Part shown: positions 35,789 to 47,642 of the stretch, piece after piece | Layout of the letters: each line of letters begins with the position of its first letter | How positions within the stretch are numbered: position 1 is the stretch's first letter | From: Diphasiastrum complanatum | Lineage: Eukaryota; Streptophyta; Lycopodiopsida; Lycopodiales; Lycopodiaceae | Direction of reading: 5' to 3' | DNA length: 64,000 nucleotides | Assembly: GCA_029204225.1 (NCBI GenBank) | Contig: CM055101.1 | Location: 61,781,140 to 61,845,139, forward strand | Program-made: the position numbers and the translations under genes | Notes under the pieces: model-generated | The model's input: only the letters and a program-made list of their open reading frames with translations | What the model was told of the DNA's origin: nothing | Database searches by the model: none

Positions 35789-38700
35789 CCCAACATCTGC
35801 CCAAGCTCCAATGATTATTGTATAAAAAGCATGTGTAAGTAAAGGTTGATTGTAGTAAGAGCATGAATCAAGAAGACAAACATGGCTTTAAAATAGTTAA
35901 TTTGATACATACTAGGCAACAACGGGAATGAAAATGTGACTGATATTTGTCCAGCACTTATGAATAATTTTTTTTTTTCCATTGATTCCCGATTTGTCAA
36001 ATCATCTTTTTTTTTCATAGCTCTTTGGTAAAATAGTGGATTGACGATGCATATTCGATCTTTTTCATTGATCTATTCTAACCATAATCTGCAAAAATGT
36101 AATTCTCTTATATAAGTATATAATGAAATTTAAGATTTATAGATATGATTAAAACCAAATATAAACAACCAGTGTATATGTAGTTCTTACTCCATGCACA
36201 TTTGCACAATATCATCTATTGATCGCTCCCAAGAAGTTGCGGCAACATGAACCTATGAAACTCATAGGTATCATAATGGCAACTTACTTTTTCCTTTTCC
36301 TCCAAATTCAATAAACTACAGAACAAAAACTACAATTGGTTAATAATGTTACAAAAACTTTGTTAATAAACATGCACTTTTTGAACGATATTTCATGATG
36401 TACAAGAACAAAAAAAATTGGAATATAGTAACATCCTCTTTACCTCAATATCATAGCATCCTCTTGAAAAGAGGATTGCAAAGCTACAATCTTGGAGGAT
36501 AAAGAATCTTTGTTATTTTTGGACGTTGAAGCAAGTTCCACCTACTCTCCAAATAGAACAATGATTGTTTCCAACAAACCTCTTTTCATTTTGAAAAAAC
36601 GACAAACTTTAGAACTAACAAGAAACAATGATAACTAGATTCAAAACTTTAGATACCTTTCTGATTTTCTATGTGATGTGGTCACATTTTTTTTTTCTCT
36701 TCGACCATGATGCTTGAAGCACATTGATTTTCATCTACACGGTCTTTCATCTAAATTGAAAAAATACACATACAATTTTCCTTAAACATACATGTACGAA
36801 TCATATAAATGTACATGTGAAGTATAAAAAACAAGTACATTTCTAGAAGCATCAACCATAGATATCGGTTGCAATGAGGACAAAGGATCTGGCATCATAA
36901 CGTCCACCTCTGCTTGAGCTTGTTGCATCACATTCAAGTAACACTAGAAAATCATGAGAAATTCAACAGTGGCAAAAGAGTTAAATTAGTAAAAACCTCG
37001 ATAGCAAGTTCTTTACCTTAGATATGCTCCAAATCAAGAAAAGTACCCTACCATTGAAAATATGAAAGCTAAGCTAATACTTCACATATTATGTCAATGT
37101 GGTTATGTAAAACCTTAAAAGAGTGGGTGCAAAAATCCTAAATAGATTAGACATAACACCCACCATCCAAGATGTGCAACCTAAATAGAATGAAAGCTAG
37201 AAGAAGGGGTTTAAGAGCAACAACTCCACCAACAAAAATGACCATTTCTTGAGGATGACTCTTTCATTGACACCTAAAAATCACAAATTCTACCAGAAAA
37301 TTAATTGAAATATAGATTATAGTGATGGAGATTTATTATATTCATGCATTTTATAATGAAAGCTTTAATTTTCTTTTCAAAAGCTTTTACAAAAAAAAGA
37401 GAGAACCAATGCTAATTTTGTACTATGCACAAAATGCTATAGATGCATGTATTGGATCCTAGTTTATGGACTCAGACTCATCTTGTGAACCCATATAGCA
37501 AATATCATAACCACCACACTAATAAGATGAGTACAAAGTAGTTAAGTCCTCATTTACCATTTGTCATTTTTTACCTTTCCAAAATGAGTAATTAGATAGC
37601 TCATGGGCAAGCCCTTTACCTTTTGTTAAGTTTTTTGAACTCTTTATTTATTATGCTATGTCTAGGAAGGTAGTATCAACCTCAACTCATTTGAGTCTAA
37701 CTAGGGAGAACCTTGTTTATCATGTTTATGAAGGTAGCAACAACCTCAACTCTTTTGGATACAACTAGGGAGAATCTACTTGAACATCATGTTTAACCAA
37801 ATAGTTAGGACTAAGAACATAGTTCTACAACAATAATTGTTACTTTTAGGAAGTGATCTTGAAACTCATTATTAGGTGCAAATACTCTAAAGAGCCTAGC
37901 ATAAATTGCTATGCAAAGGTAATCTATTCAAATATATTGATTTACATTTTCCATATATTAGTATTATTAATTACAACTTCCACATTAATGTGACTATCTT
38001 CTCAAAGGGCAATAAAAATCAAATTCATGGTTGATCTACTTTGTATGTTCATAACTAAGATGCATGTCTTTCTATATCAACATGCATACTGAAGTATTTG
38101 AACAATATACAGAACATACATGGTTAATGTAAATCTCATCTTGAGAGAGAAAAAATCATTTTAGAGCAAGAGGCTGGCTAAGTTATGAGAGATTAACAAT
38201 TTTAAAATACTCATTGAAATCTTCTTCTAGTTTGTTTTCTTCTCACTAAATTTAACCCATGTTTTTAGCTTGATTGCATGTGCACTTCATGAAAATTCAA
38301 TGCATGGCTCTAAAGTGTGGCATAGTTTTTCAATCTTAACTTTGAATATATGTTCCTCTTCAAGATAGCACATGTATTAATTGAAACTTTTTAAAATTTT
38401 CAAAATTTTTCCTTTCCTCATATATGGCAAAGTTGACCCAAAATGAAATGCTTGACAGATACACTAGCCTTGACTTACGGTGTTGCAATAAGCTCCCATG
38501 TGGTTTCGACTCATGGGTTCAAAAGAAACCGTGATTGCGAAAGTGATACCTTGAAGATGGTGAGTCCATGACTTGCATCTTTCTTTTTTTCATAGTTGAT
38601 ACATTAAATAATTTTTCCTCATGACTTGGTCTATGTTAATCTTAGCTGTATCCCTTGTTTGTTGTGCCACACACAATATATAAAAGTTAAATGGTAGAAT

Positions 38701-39990
38701 TAGCATACTTACACAAGGAAAAAATGAACAATAGAATTGAGGTAATAAATCACAACAAACACCCCATCAGTTGGTTTGACTTTGGGTAATAAAACCCTCT
38801 CATGCTTTCTATGTGATGCTTTAAACTCTTTGACGTGCAACCAAACATAAAGTCATGTCATACTTGAAAGATGGGAATGCAACTTACATGATATAATATC
38901 AAGTTGCTGGGAAAATACATTTGCAATGACATTTATGCCATATAGTTACTCAAAAAAGATTTAATTAAATGACATATATCTAATTTTTTTTTTGCATAAA
39001 AAGTCAATTTAGCATGATAATCATCATGGATTTACTTGCATTGACTCAATATAGAATAGGTAAAAATCATAATCATAATACACATTTTTACATGTTAATA
39101 TGTGGCTTGTCAAGTGACAAGTAAATACAAGAAAACTATCCATGTACTTGGTGAAAATATTATTGCTAAAAGAATTGGTGATGTCAAAATCCAACTCATG
39201 ATTTTCATCGAATTTTGAGAAATTATGGTGATGTGTCCAGTATGTCATTATCATGTCTACATGTCGAAATCTAGCATTTTGTAAATGCATCAAATTTTGA
39301 TATGCCATTTCAAATTTCATTGCCACCAAAATAAATTTGGGTCTCGGGGGTGGTTTTTGTGATGATTCTTTTATTGGTCAAAATCTCAAAAATTATGAAA
39401 TTTCAAAAAATCATTCAAAATTGGATTTTGAAAAGTAATAATTTTATTATTGTGTTAGATGCTAGATCAAGTATTATGTCACGTTACAAAAGAATCTAGT
39501 TTGGCCTTGTAAAAAGATTACCATTCAATAAGCTAATTTGAAGACATAAATCACTTATATTGTTTCTAAGAAACTTATGTCTAGACTTAGTAATGTCTTG
39601 AATCTCAACATTAGGGCCCTTTTGGACTCAAAAAGGGCCTCTATTTGTGAGCCATGTGATTGACACTAATTACTCTTCATATCCAATAAAATGTTTACAA
39701 ATAGTTGGCAATGGTCCATATGACATGGCAAATCCGATGGTCATTTTTTGATTAAGCCATGGTCTTAAATATGCTAACTCTACCTTAACCCTATGGTGCA
39801 CTTGTCTTATTCATTAACTACATAGATGGTCCCACACACACACAATTACCTCAATTCAATGTAACTATATTGTAAATTTGAGGCAAACTTTCTTTTACTC
39901 CTTGTTTACGTCAATACTTTGTGAAAAGCTTATAAACTTCAGTACCCATATTGCCCTTCATAGCATAACTGGTCCCACACACTAGTAAGA
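35789..39990. other. AT-rich sequence, no gene seen
   Basis: More than 4 kb has low complexity in places (long A and T runs near 35960, 36010, 36690 and 38985) and no frame resembling a known domain on either strand. The minus-strand frame at 39024-39329 has no recognisable feature. The region is probably old decayed transposon or intergenic DNA. Confidence 0.5.
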
Positions 39991-40560
39991 TACTTATGCA
40001 TTTTGAAAACGTGGGGCGGTCTCCCACACATGACGAGTACATATATGGGTATTCCCACAGTACGCAGACAATACTCGAGTTATTGGAGAGGCAGGGCGTG
40101 CATATAAACTGGGATGGTGCTCCTCAGGTACAACATCAAATCCATTTTATTTTCTTTAAACTTGCTATTCTCTCCCACTCCCATATGGTTTTTCGGAAGA
40201 CTAATTCATGTGTCTTGCACGTGCAGTAACAACAAGCTCTACATGACAGAGATGATGAGGAAGAATTAGATAGATCTAGTTAGTGTTTTGGCTCTATAGC
40301 TAGCCTTTTCATGTTTACAGATACTTATGTACACGTTTTTACATCTATCATTTTTATTCGTACATTTGCCGACCATCTTTTGATGTACAGACACCATTCA
40401 TGGGTATAGAAAGTGTAGAAACTCCAAAGTTGGTGAACATGGATGAAGAACTAGATGTTGATGAAGCTGAATATCTAGATGATTTAGAAATGGGAAGAGA
40501 TGACGATGTGGCTGTAGAGAATCCATAGCCAAAGTGGTCAAGGAGGATGAAAGCGTCCAT
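39991..40560 (+). other. Two exon-like coding-looking stretches of unknown origin
   Basis: From 39996 to about 40125 the plus strand reads as protein-like sequence containing VGRSPTHDEYIYGYSHST and ILELLERQGVHINWDG, and then meets a GTAC donor-like site. At about 40385-40530 another frame is very acidic (NMDEELDVDEAEYLDDLEMG) and reaches a stop followed by PKWSRRMKAS, which resembles the copia linker before RT. Neither piece has a confident family. They may be remnants of a plus-strand transposon ORF. Confidence 0.25.
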
Positions 40561-40659
40561 AAAGATATCATAAAATAACATTCATCACTCATAAGGAATA
40601 ACAATCAAAACCGAAAAACTACGTGGAGGCACGAGAAAGTCGAGAATGAAAATGGTAGA

Positions 40660-41343
40660 ATATGATAATGAAAGAGTTTGTTCAGCTATTCCATTGTGCT
40701 GAGGTGTGTAAGTCCAGTCTTTGTGTGCATAATACCTCGATCAGTATAGTAAGCCTTGAATTCGTTGGAAATATACTCACCTCCACGATCTGTGCGAACC
40801 TGCTTCAACTTCTTTCTTGTCTATTTCTCAGCCCAACTCGTATACTCAACAATTTTTTTGAAAGCTTCAGATATAGTATGTATAAAGTATACCATTCGCC
40901 AATAAAGTTCGAGTTGTGTGGAATGACCTAGGTAGGGCTCGAAGAAAATAACTAAGCTGTTTTTTCTTTGAAATTGCATTTTCCACGCCATAATTCTGCA
41001 AAGAAATAAACAAGTCTTTAATCTTTCGTACAAATGTGGTCAGGTCTTTGTCGTCCCACTGTAGGTAAGTTAATTGGTCTTCCAAGAACATGATCTGATT
41101 ACAAGATCGAGTCTCGTTCTTGGTTTGCAATTCTTCCCATAAATCTTTTGAGTTCGAAATTGATGTAAGATCTAGCATTATATTGTCATGCACTGAAAAC
41201 ACAATAATTGCTAAAGCTTTGTCATTTCTCAAACTCCATTCTCGAAGTTCTTTCCAAAAGTAGTTATTGGCTTCTCCTCTATTGGTTCTGCCCATTGCTA
41301 TAGACCTTTGTCCTTCAATAAGAGTGAAGTCTTTAATTTTCAA
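40660..41343 (-). pseudogene. Ty1/copia gag joined to integrase fragment
   Basis: On the minus strand, gag begins near 41343 (MKIKDFTLIEGQ). It includes NDKALAIIVFSVHDNIMLDL, SKDLWEELQTKNETRS and FVRKIKDLFISLQNYG to about 40980. Integrase core sequence then follows directly (YFIHTISEAFKKIVEY, RTDRGGEYISNEFKAYY) to about 40670. The zinc knuckle, protease and integrase zinc finger are deleted between them. A primer-binding site lies upstream at 41529-41540. Confidence 0.85.
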
Positions 41344-41492
41344 ATCAAGTAGTTTGAATCTTCTAGATCCAAGATCGTAGTGATCTTAGCCTGAATATTG
41401 ATGATCGCTGAGTAACCTCCAAATAGTGGCTTGCTGATGGATGTATGAAGAATGCTGAGAGGGGTGCAAAGATACTATTGTATCGACTCTGT

Positions 41493-41540
41493 TGCTTTGA
41501 TACCACTGTAGCAGATTTAATTCCGTATGCTCTGATACCA
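41493..41540 (-). other. Duplicated primer-binding site
   Basis: GCTTTGATACCA (41493-41504) and GCTCTGATACCA (41529-41540) are two copies, 36 bp apart, of the complement of the Met-tRNA primer site. Both are followed by CT(G/A)TA. They belong to the minus-strand gag at 41343, so the 5' LTR should lie to the right. Confidence 0.6.
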
Positions 41541-43544
41541 CTATAAAAAAATGATAATTATTCTTCCACAGAGAACACGATGAAAGTTTGAATAAATCAA
41601 ACTAATATCAGTGTCTTCAATTGGGTTTGTATCAGATCTATGTACTAGTAGAACAATATTTGCTCTGATTGAATATGCGTGCGAAAATAATATGTGGAAT
41701 AAGAGACAACTTAAGACAATTTTTAGAAAATTAGAAACTATTGATCAAAAACGAATTTATAATTCTGAATCTGACTTAGTATACATCTCTTGCTGTCTTA
41801 TTTATAAGACTTTTGTAAAAAAACAGAGTGTTTATGATTACAAAGCCTTGCTAGCTTTCAGTCCTTCCATGACGAAGATATTTGCGAACTCGAACATCTA
41901 GAGATATGAAACACGAAGAGTTTTGCGAACACGAAAGTCAACGGAGACGAAGACGAACGGTTCATGAACACAAACAGTTCGCGAACACGAAGGATCCACG
42001 AACGAGATTCCTTTGTGGTCCAACAAGAGAGAAAGGCAGACAAGGTAAGCGAAACCAACGGTGGAAACGAAACTTGTTCTGTCCTCGCGCTCCAAGGAAT
42101 ACCACCAGAGATCATGCAAGTACCCAGAAGTATAGAGATCTGACCTGATGACATGATGTCAGCAGATACTTCCTAGGTCGTGGCTAATCTGCCACTCTTG
42201 TAATTCCCTGATTAGTTGTAGATGTATAATCACTCTAATCTTAGGTTTACATAGAGAGACCCTACTTATTGGATAATACTTGACACATATCAGAACAGGA
42301 TACACATAGTGTAACTAAGTGAAGAGACACTGAAGAAATCTGATGTTAGTAAGCAATCAAGATGAACATAGACAGAAGCTCCGCTTATGTGCGAGAAGAT
42401 AACTATGTCTAGGACTAGAAGATCCAATTGTCCGCTAGTAAAATGAGACTACTACTCGTGAGACAACTGTGCTTCTCTCATGCCAATGCACTGCGTGGAT
42501 TCACATGCAGTGCTCTGAAGAAAATAGAGAAAATCAATATAGATTATTTTTTTGGTTGTGTCTGATCTTGGATGTCGAATGCTTATGTTGTTTATTTTAA
42601 TATGTCTGAGTTTTCTTGTTCCCTTTGAATTTCGCACCTTGGTCGAAATGAAGTTGAATGCTGTATTAATTTTATGAACGTAGATCAGTAGTAACTAACT
42701 ACTCTCTGGAGGATTGTAGGAGTGTTTCAGCTGGCAGTGCCCAACGAACGCATCTGAACTCCATCCGAATCTCAAAAGAGAGTCGCGAATGTTTCGAATC
42801 TCGAAAGAGAGTCGCAAATGTTTTGTAAATTTTCTTCTCACGATTCTCATCAATTGTATCGGAGCAACGCACGACTCCTACCAACATTTTGGCCTTTTAA
42901 TGTTGTAACAGTAGATATCTAATCGTTTACGACGGTTGATATTCAAATAGACGTTCTATTTCCAAGGTCGAATAAATTATGTTCACGAATTATTTGCGAG
43001 AGTCCATCTCTTCGTCACAGCTCCATGTATCGCAAATTATTCGTGACACTTGTCTCTTCATGACATTTCTGTCTTTCACAAATTGTTCACGACAGATGAC
43101 AACTTTGAGCTTGAAGAAGAAATTCACAATATTTCGTGAATTATTCGCTACAATTTTGCAACATCTGAGGTTTGAACAGGAAACAAGATATTTTGTGACA
43201 AGAATTTTCTAAGAATCTTTTTGAGAATATTTTGAGCTTCAATAAGAAACCATTTCTAGAATTTTTCGAGAATCTTTCGTGAATCTTTTGAGTTGGTCAC
43301 GAATATAAATGTTTTGAGTTTGCGTTCATTGCTTTATCATCTTTTGTCAAGTAAACTATGCATTTTGTTAGTAGAATCAAGATCTGTCTGATCATGTTCT
43401 ACATAGTCTTTTTAAAGGAGAAAAACTTGAATTTGGCAAGAGCAGCCAGGTTCCGAGCCATATAAGCAAGGGCTTGTAAAATGTTTTCAATTTGCACCAT
43501 AGATCTACAATTGCCACGTATTGTATTCGTCATCCAACGACCGA
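41541..43544 (-). mobile_element. Probable LTR region with CGAA-rich arrays, boundaries unresolved
   Basis: By position next to the primer-binding site, this should contain the 5' LTR of the minus-strand copia fragment. A candidate outer end is CCAACA at 42886. The stretch is unusually rich in CGAA/TTCG motifs (41880-42010 and 42960-43290). It also carries a short tandem duplication of AATCTC(A/G)AAAGAGAGTCGC at about 42768 and 42799. The same motif style is seen in the LTR at 23067-23812. No coding sequence was seen. Confidence 0.45.
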
Positions 43545-44208
43545 CACTACAAGAGGGCAGGCGATTACCAAGGCTTTTTTTGAACATTTCTTTGCAAGAT
43601 AGTTTAGAAAATGAGTCGCGGGGAGAGCGGAATGCTCAAGCATCAGGGCCGGTGTTTGGCCTCGGAATAAGCCTACCAAATTTGAACTTGGTTTTGAAAC
43701 ATTTATAAAGAGAGTTACAAATCCACTGGAGGGCCTCAGAACATACATCAGAATATAGAAGCTAATTTGAGGAGTATACCAAGGCTGACGTTGGTATAAG
43801 CCTACCAAATTTGAACTTGTTTTTGAGACATCTATAGAGAGGGTTATAAATAGGGTCTAGGTGGCCAAAGGCATTCAGGACACTCTGCTAACCAGGGGTA
43901 ATATTGAGACTGATGAAAAAAAAGCCCCTCGGTATAAACCACGATATAAAACAAAATGTAAATGGATTTCACTTTTGGAATCTGTTACCTATCAACACAT
44001 TGAATTCCATTTTCTATCAACATTGGTTGCCATATGCACAAGTGAATAAAGAAATTTATGTACCACAAAAAAATGTTGATCACAAATTGTGTACTCACAT
44101 GCATTGACTTCTTGTTCGATGTCAAGTAGTCAATTAATAGAGTGTAATTGCATCTATGAGCAATTTGATTAATATTAAAATGAGTTGAAATACATCATAC
44201 TGTCTCAC

Positions 44209-47060
44209 TTATTCATTTTGTGGTTCATCGTTATCATTTGCCGCATCATCATGTGACAAATCTGCCAAACCAAATGAGTCCATCTCTAATTCTACCCAAA
44301 TATCTCCTATAGCGTCATCATTAATAAGTTGATATTCAAAAGCTAATGGCGATGGTGACGACGAGTGAGATCGAGAATGATTTGTGAGAGAGGGTCGAAA
44401 GCATAAAGAAGAATTTTCCTAGGTTTCACTTCTAGAGATAGAAGTGGTTCAAGGGGGGAAGAATGTAATGTCCATGTCCTGTATAAGAGAATCGGAATAA
44501 TTCTTGACGTGGATAGCTGGTCACTCCAGTTGTATGTGATTATTAGTTATGCTATGCCATTCCGTTTGTGGTCGTATCAAGTAATTAATAATCATATGAG
44601 GGCCCAGACCTATAATTGGACATAGGAGCACATGCATGTGAAGACTGTTTTAATGAAAGAATAGGAGGTCAATAGCTCAGTTTAGGTTGCATGGGACTCC
44701 TAGGAAAAATATTCTCTCTCTCTTGGAGAGGATATATCCTATGGAAACTTGTCCATCCCCCTAAGAGAATTATGATTCTTGAGCCAGTTTCTACTCTCCT
44801 CTCTTGTGTTCTTCACTGTGGCTTGGGGGTGGATTGGTTAGGGTATTGACTAGCCTCTCCATATTGGTTGGGTGGTTCATGCTCCACAGGTGTCCTTTTG
44901 GTTTGCATGTGACAGGATTCTTGAAGATCTTCACTTGGAGATCATTATAGAGAAGGTGTGTCATGTGTTGTCAAACCATCCGATGATGATGCATCATGCT
45001 CAACATAATCATTATCTTGTGAAGCTTGCACATGATCATCCTCTGAAATTGTGTCATCAAATCCATCATCACAATCTTGTTCATGAGGTGCACCAAATGG
45101 CAGTGCCATGTCCTCCACGACATCTCTATCTTCAAAAATTCTTTTACTTTGAGGAGCGACTTGATCCACAACAAACATGTACAAAATTGCACATATTGAT
45201 AAACATGTGAATGTTGATCATCATAGCTACATGTAAATCGCACCCCCTTGCATATTCCCGCTCTCTCTCTGTTACTTCCTGGTTGTTTGTCGAGGCTTCT
45301 CTAAGGCTCTCATCATATCCTTGGGTAGAAGGACAAGGTCAGGTGGATATGGTTGTCTTCTATGCACTCTCCTGAAAGTGGCTCGAGCGGTTTGTCTACG
45401 AGCCTTGGCCTCTTTGTATAGCAAAATCCACTTTTGCATTTCCTCGCTATTAAGAATGCAAAACTTATTTACCTTCTCCCTGAAGGACTCACTCATTCTC
45501 ATGATTGCTCCTTTTCCTTGAGGAACCTCCCCAACAACACCCTCATCATCCTTCTTATCCCAATGACGAGGAATAGAAGGATCACTATGAGCAAGGAACT
45601 CCGTGAAACCATGGACTCTTTCACTAGCCATCCTTCCGCCATGCTACCCTTAGGCCTTGCTCTTTGTCTTACGAAGCCTTTCAATGTTTTCATGAATCGT
45701 TCCAAGAAAAACATCCAACGGCTATGGATAGTGCCTGAATTAAAAAAATAGATCAATGTTAGTGAGAGAACATAGGAATTACCACAATAGCAATAGTCTA
45801 AGAGTAGGCAATTGGTGCAAGTATATGATGTACCTGCAATGGCCACCTCATCTACCAAATGCACAATGAGATGCATTTGAATGGCGAGAATGGATGTGGG
45901 AAAGTGCTTCTCAATCAAACACACTACCTCGATGGAGCTTTGTCTTGCCGCCTCAATGTATGCCAGTGATATCTCCTTGGATGAAATGTATCCTCATAAG
46001 AAAGAGAAACAACAACGACATACACGTTAGTAAGATCATCATCTTGAATCACCCCAAGAAAAAATGATGTGAATTGCATGCACATTCACCATACCTCACC
46101 AGATTACTGATTTTGTAGATTGCACTCCTTAACTCCTCTGTCAAAAACCCTTTCAACACCAAGGGAAGCACAAATTGCATGCACAAAAACAATTTGGTCA
46201 TTGAGATACATATATGCACAATGAGATCATCATGAAATCACAAGACATGATATAAAATGTAATCGACAATGTTGAGGTGGAAGCAAAGTAAAAAAACATG
46301 CCATGTCAACCTATAAAAATTAATGTTAATCATGAGACTTTAGTCCACTTAGCTTGTTGTCCCTTCTGAAGGCACCCTTTAGGCATCGCATGTGTCCTGT
46401 TGGAGTTCGAAATGAGGCTATTGCCCTCTTTACAATCGTCTCTTCTCTCCTCAAGAAGATCCATGGGGCCTTTGGTAGGACAATCGAAGTCCCCACCGTT
46501 TGTGGCCATAAATCGACCATCCTTTCCACTTCTTTTAAGTCATCTCATGCATCTTTTTTTATCTTTGGCCCCAGTCAAGTGCTCCCAAATCGTGCTCTCG
46601 ACATTCTCAAATATGTGCATCGGGTCCAAAAAATGGTTTATCAACAATTCCTCCCAATATGGGAGTTGATGAAATATTGATAACCTCTTCATGTCGGGAG
46701 GGAGTCGCCCTAGAACATGATTGGATCTCCAAATCTGAAGCCAATCACTTGCCTAAAATACTAACAAACAAGCACACACATTTAATGCAGATTATATATC
46801 GTTAGAAGAAATATAAAGAGAGTAATCATAAAATAAATAAATGACGTACCATTAATTGGCCCAAATATGTATCGTACCTTCATGGAATGAGGACGTTGAC
46901 CAATTAGCCCATCACGCATAGGGTGATCGGGTGGAAGGTATCTAGTGTGGCCCTCATAAACCATCTTTCATAGATGTTGTGAGTGACGTGCTTGCAAATA
47001 CTCACCACAAATGGGGCATGCATTGTAGCCACTAGTTTGGAGCCCTGCATTGAGACAAAA
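44209..47060 (-). pseudogene. TNP2-type CACTA transposase, decayed
   Basis: On the minus strand from about 47060: GYNACPICGEYLQARHS, KMVYEGHTRYLPPDHPMRD (46930-46970), LPYWEELLINHFLDPMHIFENVE (46590-46690), ERMVDLWPQTVG, then the start of the DUF4218 region with GLKSHD (46326-46345). DUF4218 continues with LAIQMHLIVHLVDEVAIAG (45830-45890), RWMFFLERFMKTLKGFVR and RARPKGSMAEG (45640-45720). The tail 45631-45272 and an acidic stretch at 45184-44945 follow, and an acidic C-terminus (ELEMDSFGLADLSHDD) ends with TAA at 44209. The order matches TNP2 transposases, but stops, frameshifts and intron-like gaps interrupt it. An LTR sits between the acidic stretch and the C-terminus. Confidence 0.8.
44464..44888 (+). 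mobile_element. Probable LTR with upstream polypurine tract, inside the CACTA
   Basis: AAGGGGGGAAGAA at 44451-44463 is a strong polypurine tract and is followed by TGTAATGTCC. The block ends at about CTCCACA (44888), but this end is a guess. It lies between two pieces of the transposase reading frame on the opposite strand. The class cannot be told, since no pol sequence precedes it. Confidence 0.5.
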
Positions 47061-47250
47061 CAACCAACTTAATCGTGGGTCCAACGTTCGAATTGAAAGA
47101 AAATTTGTGGATGCACATAAAATTTAATATAATAGCATGAATCGAACCAATAGCAAGGATATCTCACATGAACATTTCCCATATCCAACATAAGCTTAAT
47201 AGTCAAGTTATAGCCTCCATCTAGAACATACAATAAAAAGTTATTTTAGT

Positions 47251-47642
47251 TGAAATTCCGATAAAATCTAGTGCAGTATGTAGATCACATCACACAATCA
47301 CCATAGCCACTCCTCACAAAGTCTCATAGATGGCACATCAAAAGTTATTGATTACAAAGAGAAAACTGTACATATAGTAAAAGCCCCAACATGCATGGGC
47401 TCGACAAGTGTTAATACACTGAAATATAGACAAAATATACTGTACAGGCTAATTTCTCTACGTGTGGCTACTCAGCTAACCCAAGTAGCCGGCTATGGGT
47501 CAAGTGCCCGATTGATAAGTCAATGATGGGTCACGTCCTGGTCACAACCAAATATAGTAAATCTAATTAGCTGTACACTAATTACATTATCACATTTAGA
47601 GCTTACATAAAATGTATATCAGATTAACTCTGATTTCTAACT
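47251..47642 (-). mobile_element. LTR of a non-coding LTR element, 3' copy
   Basis: About 180 bp from 47251 closely match 50615-50796 in the same orientation. The terminal motifs AGTTGAAAT on the left and ATTTCTAACT on the right are inverted with respect to each other. CTCCCTTAAGC just to the right (47646-47656) is a weak polypurine tract on the minus strand. Confidence 0.6.
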
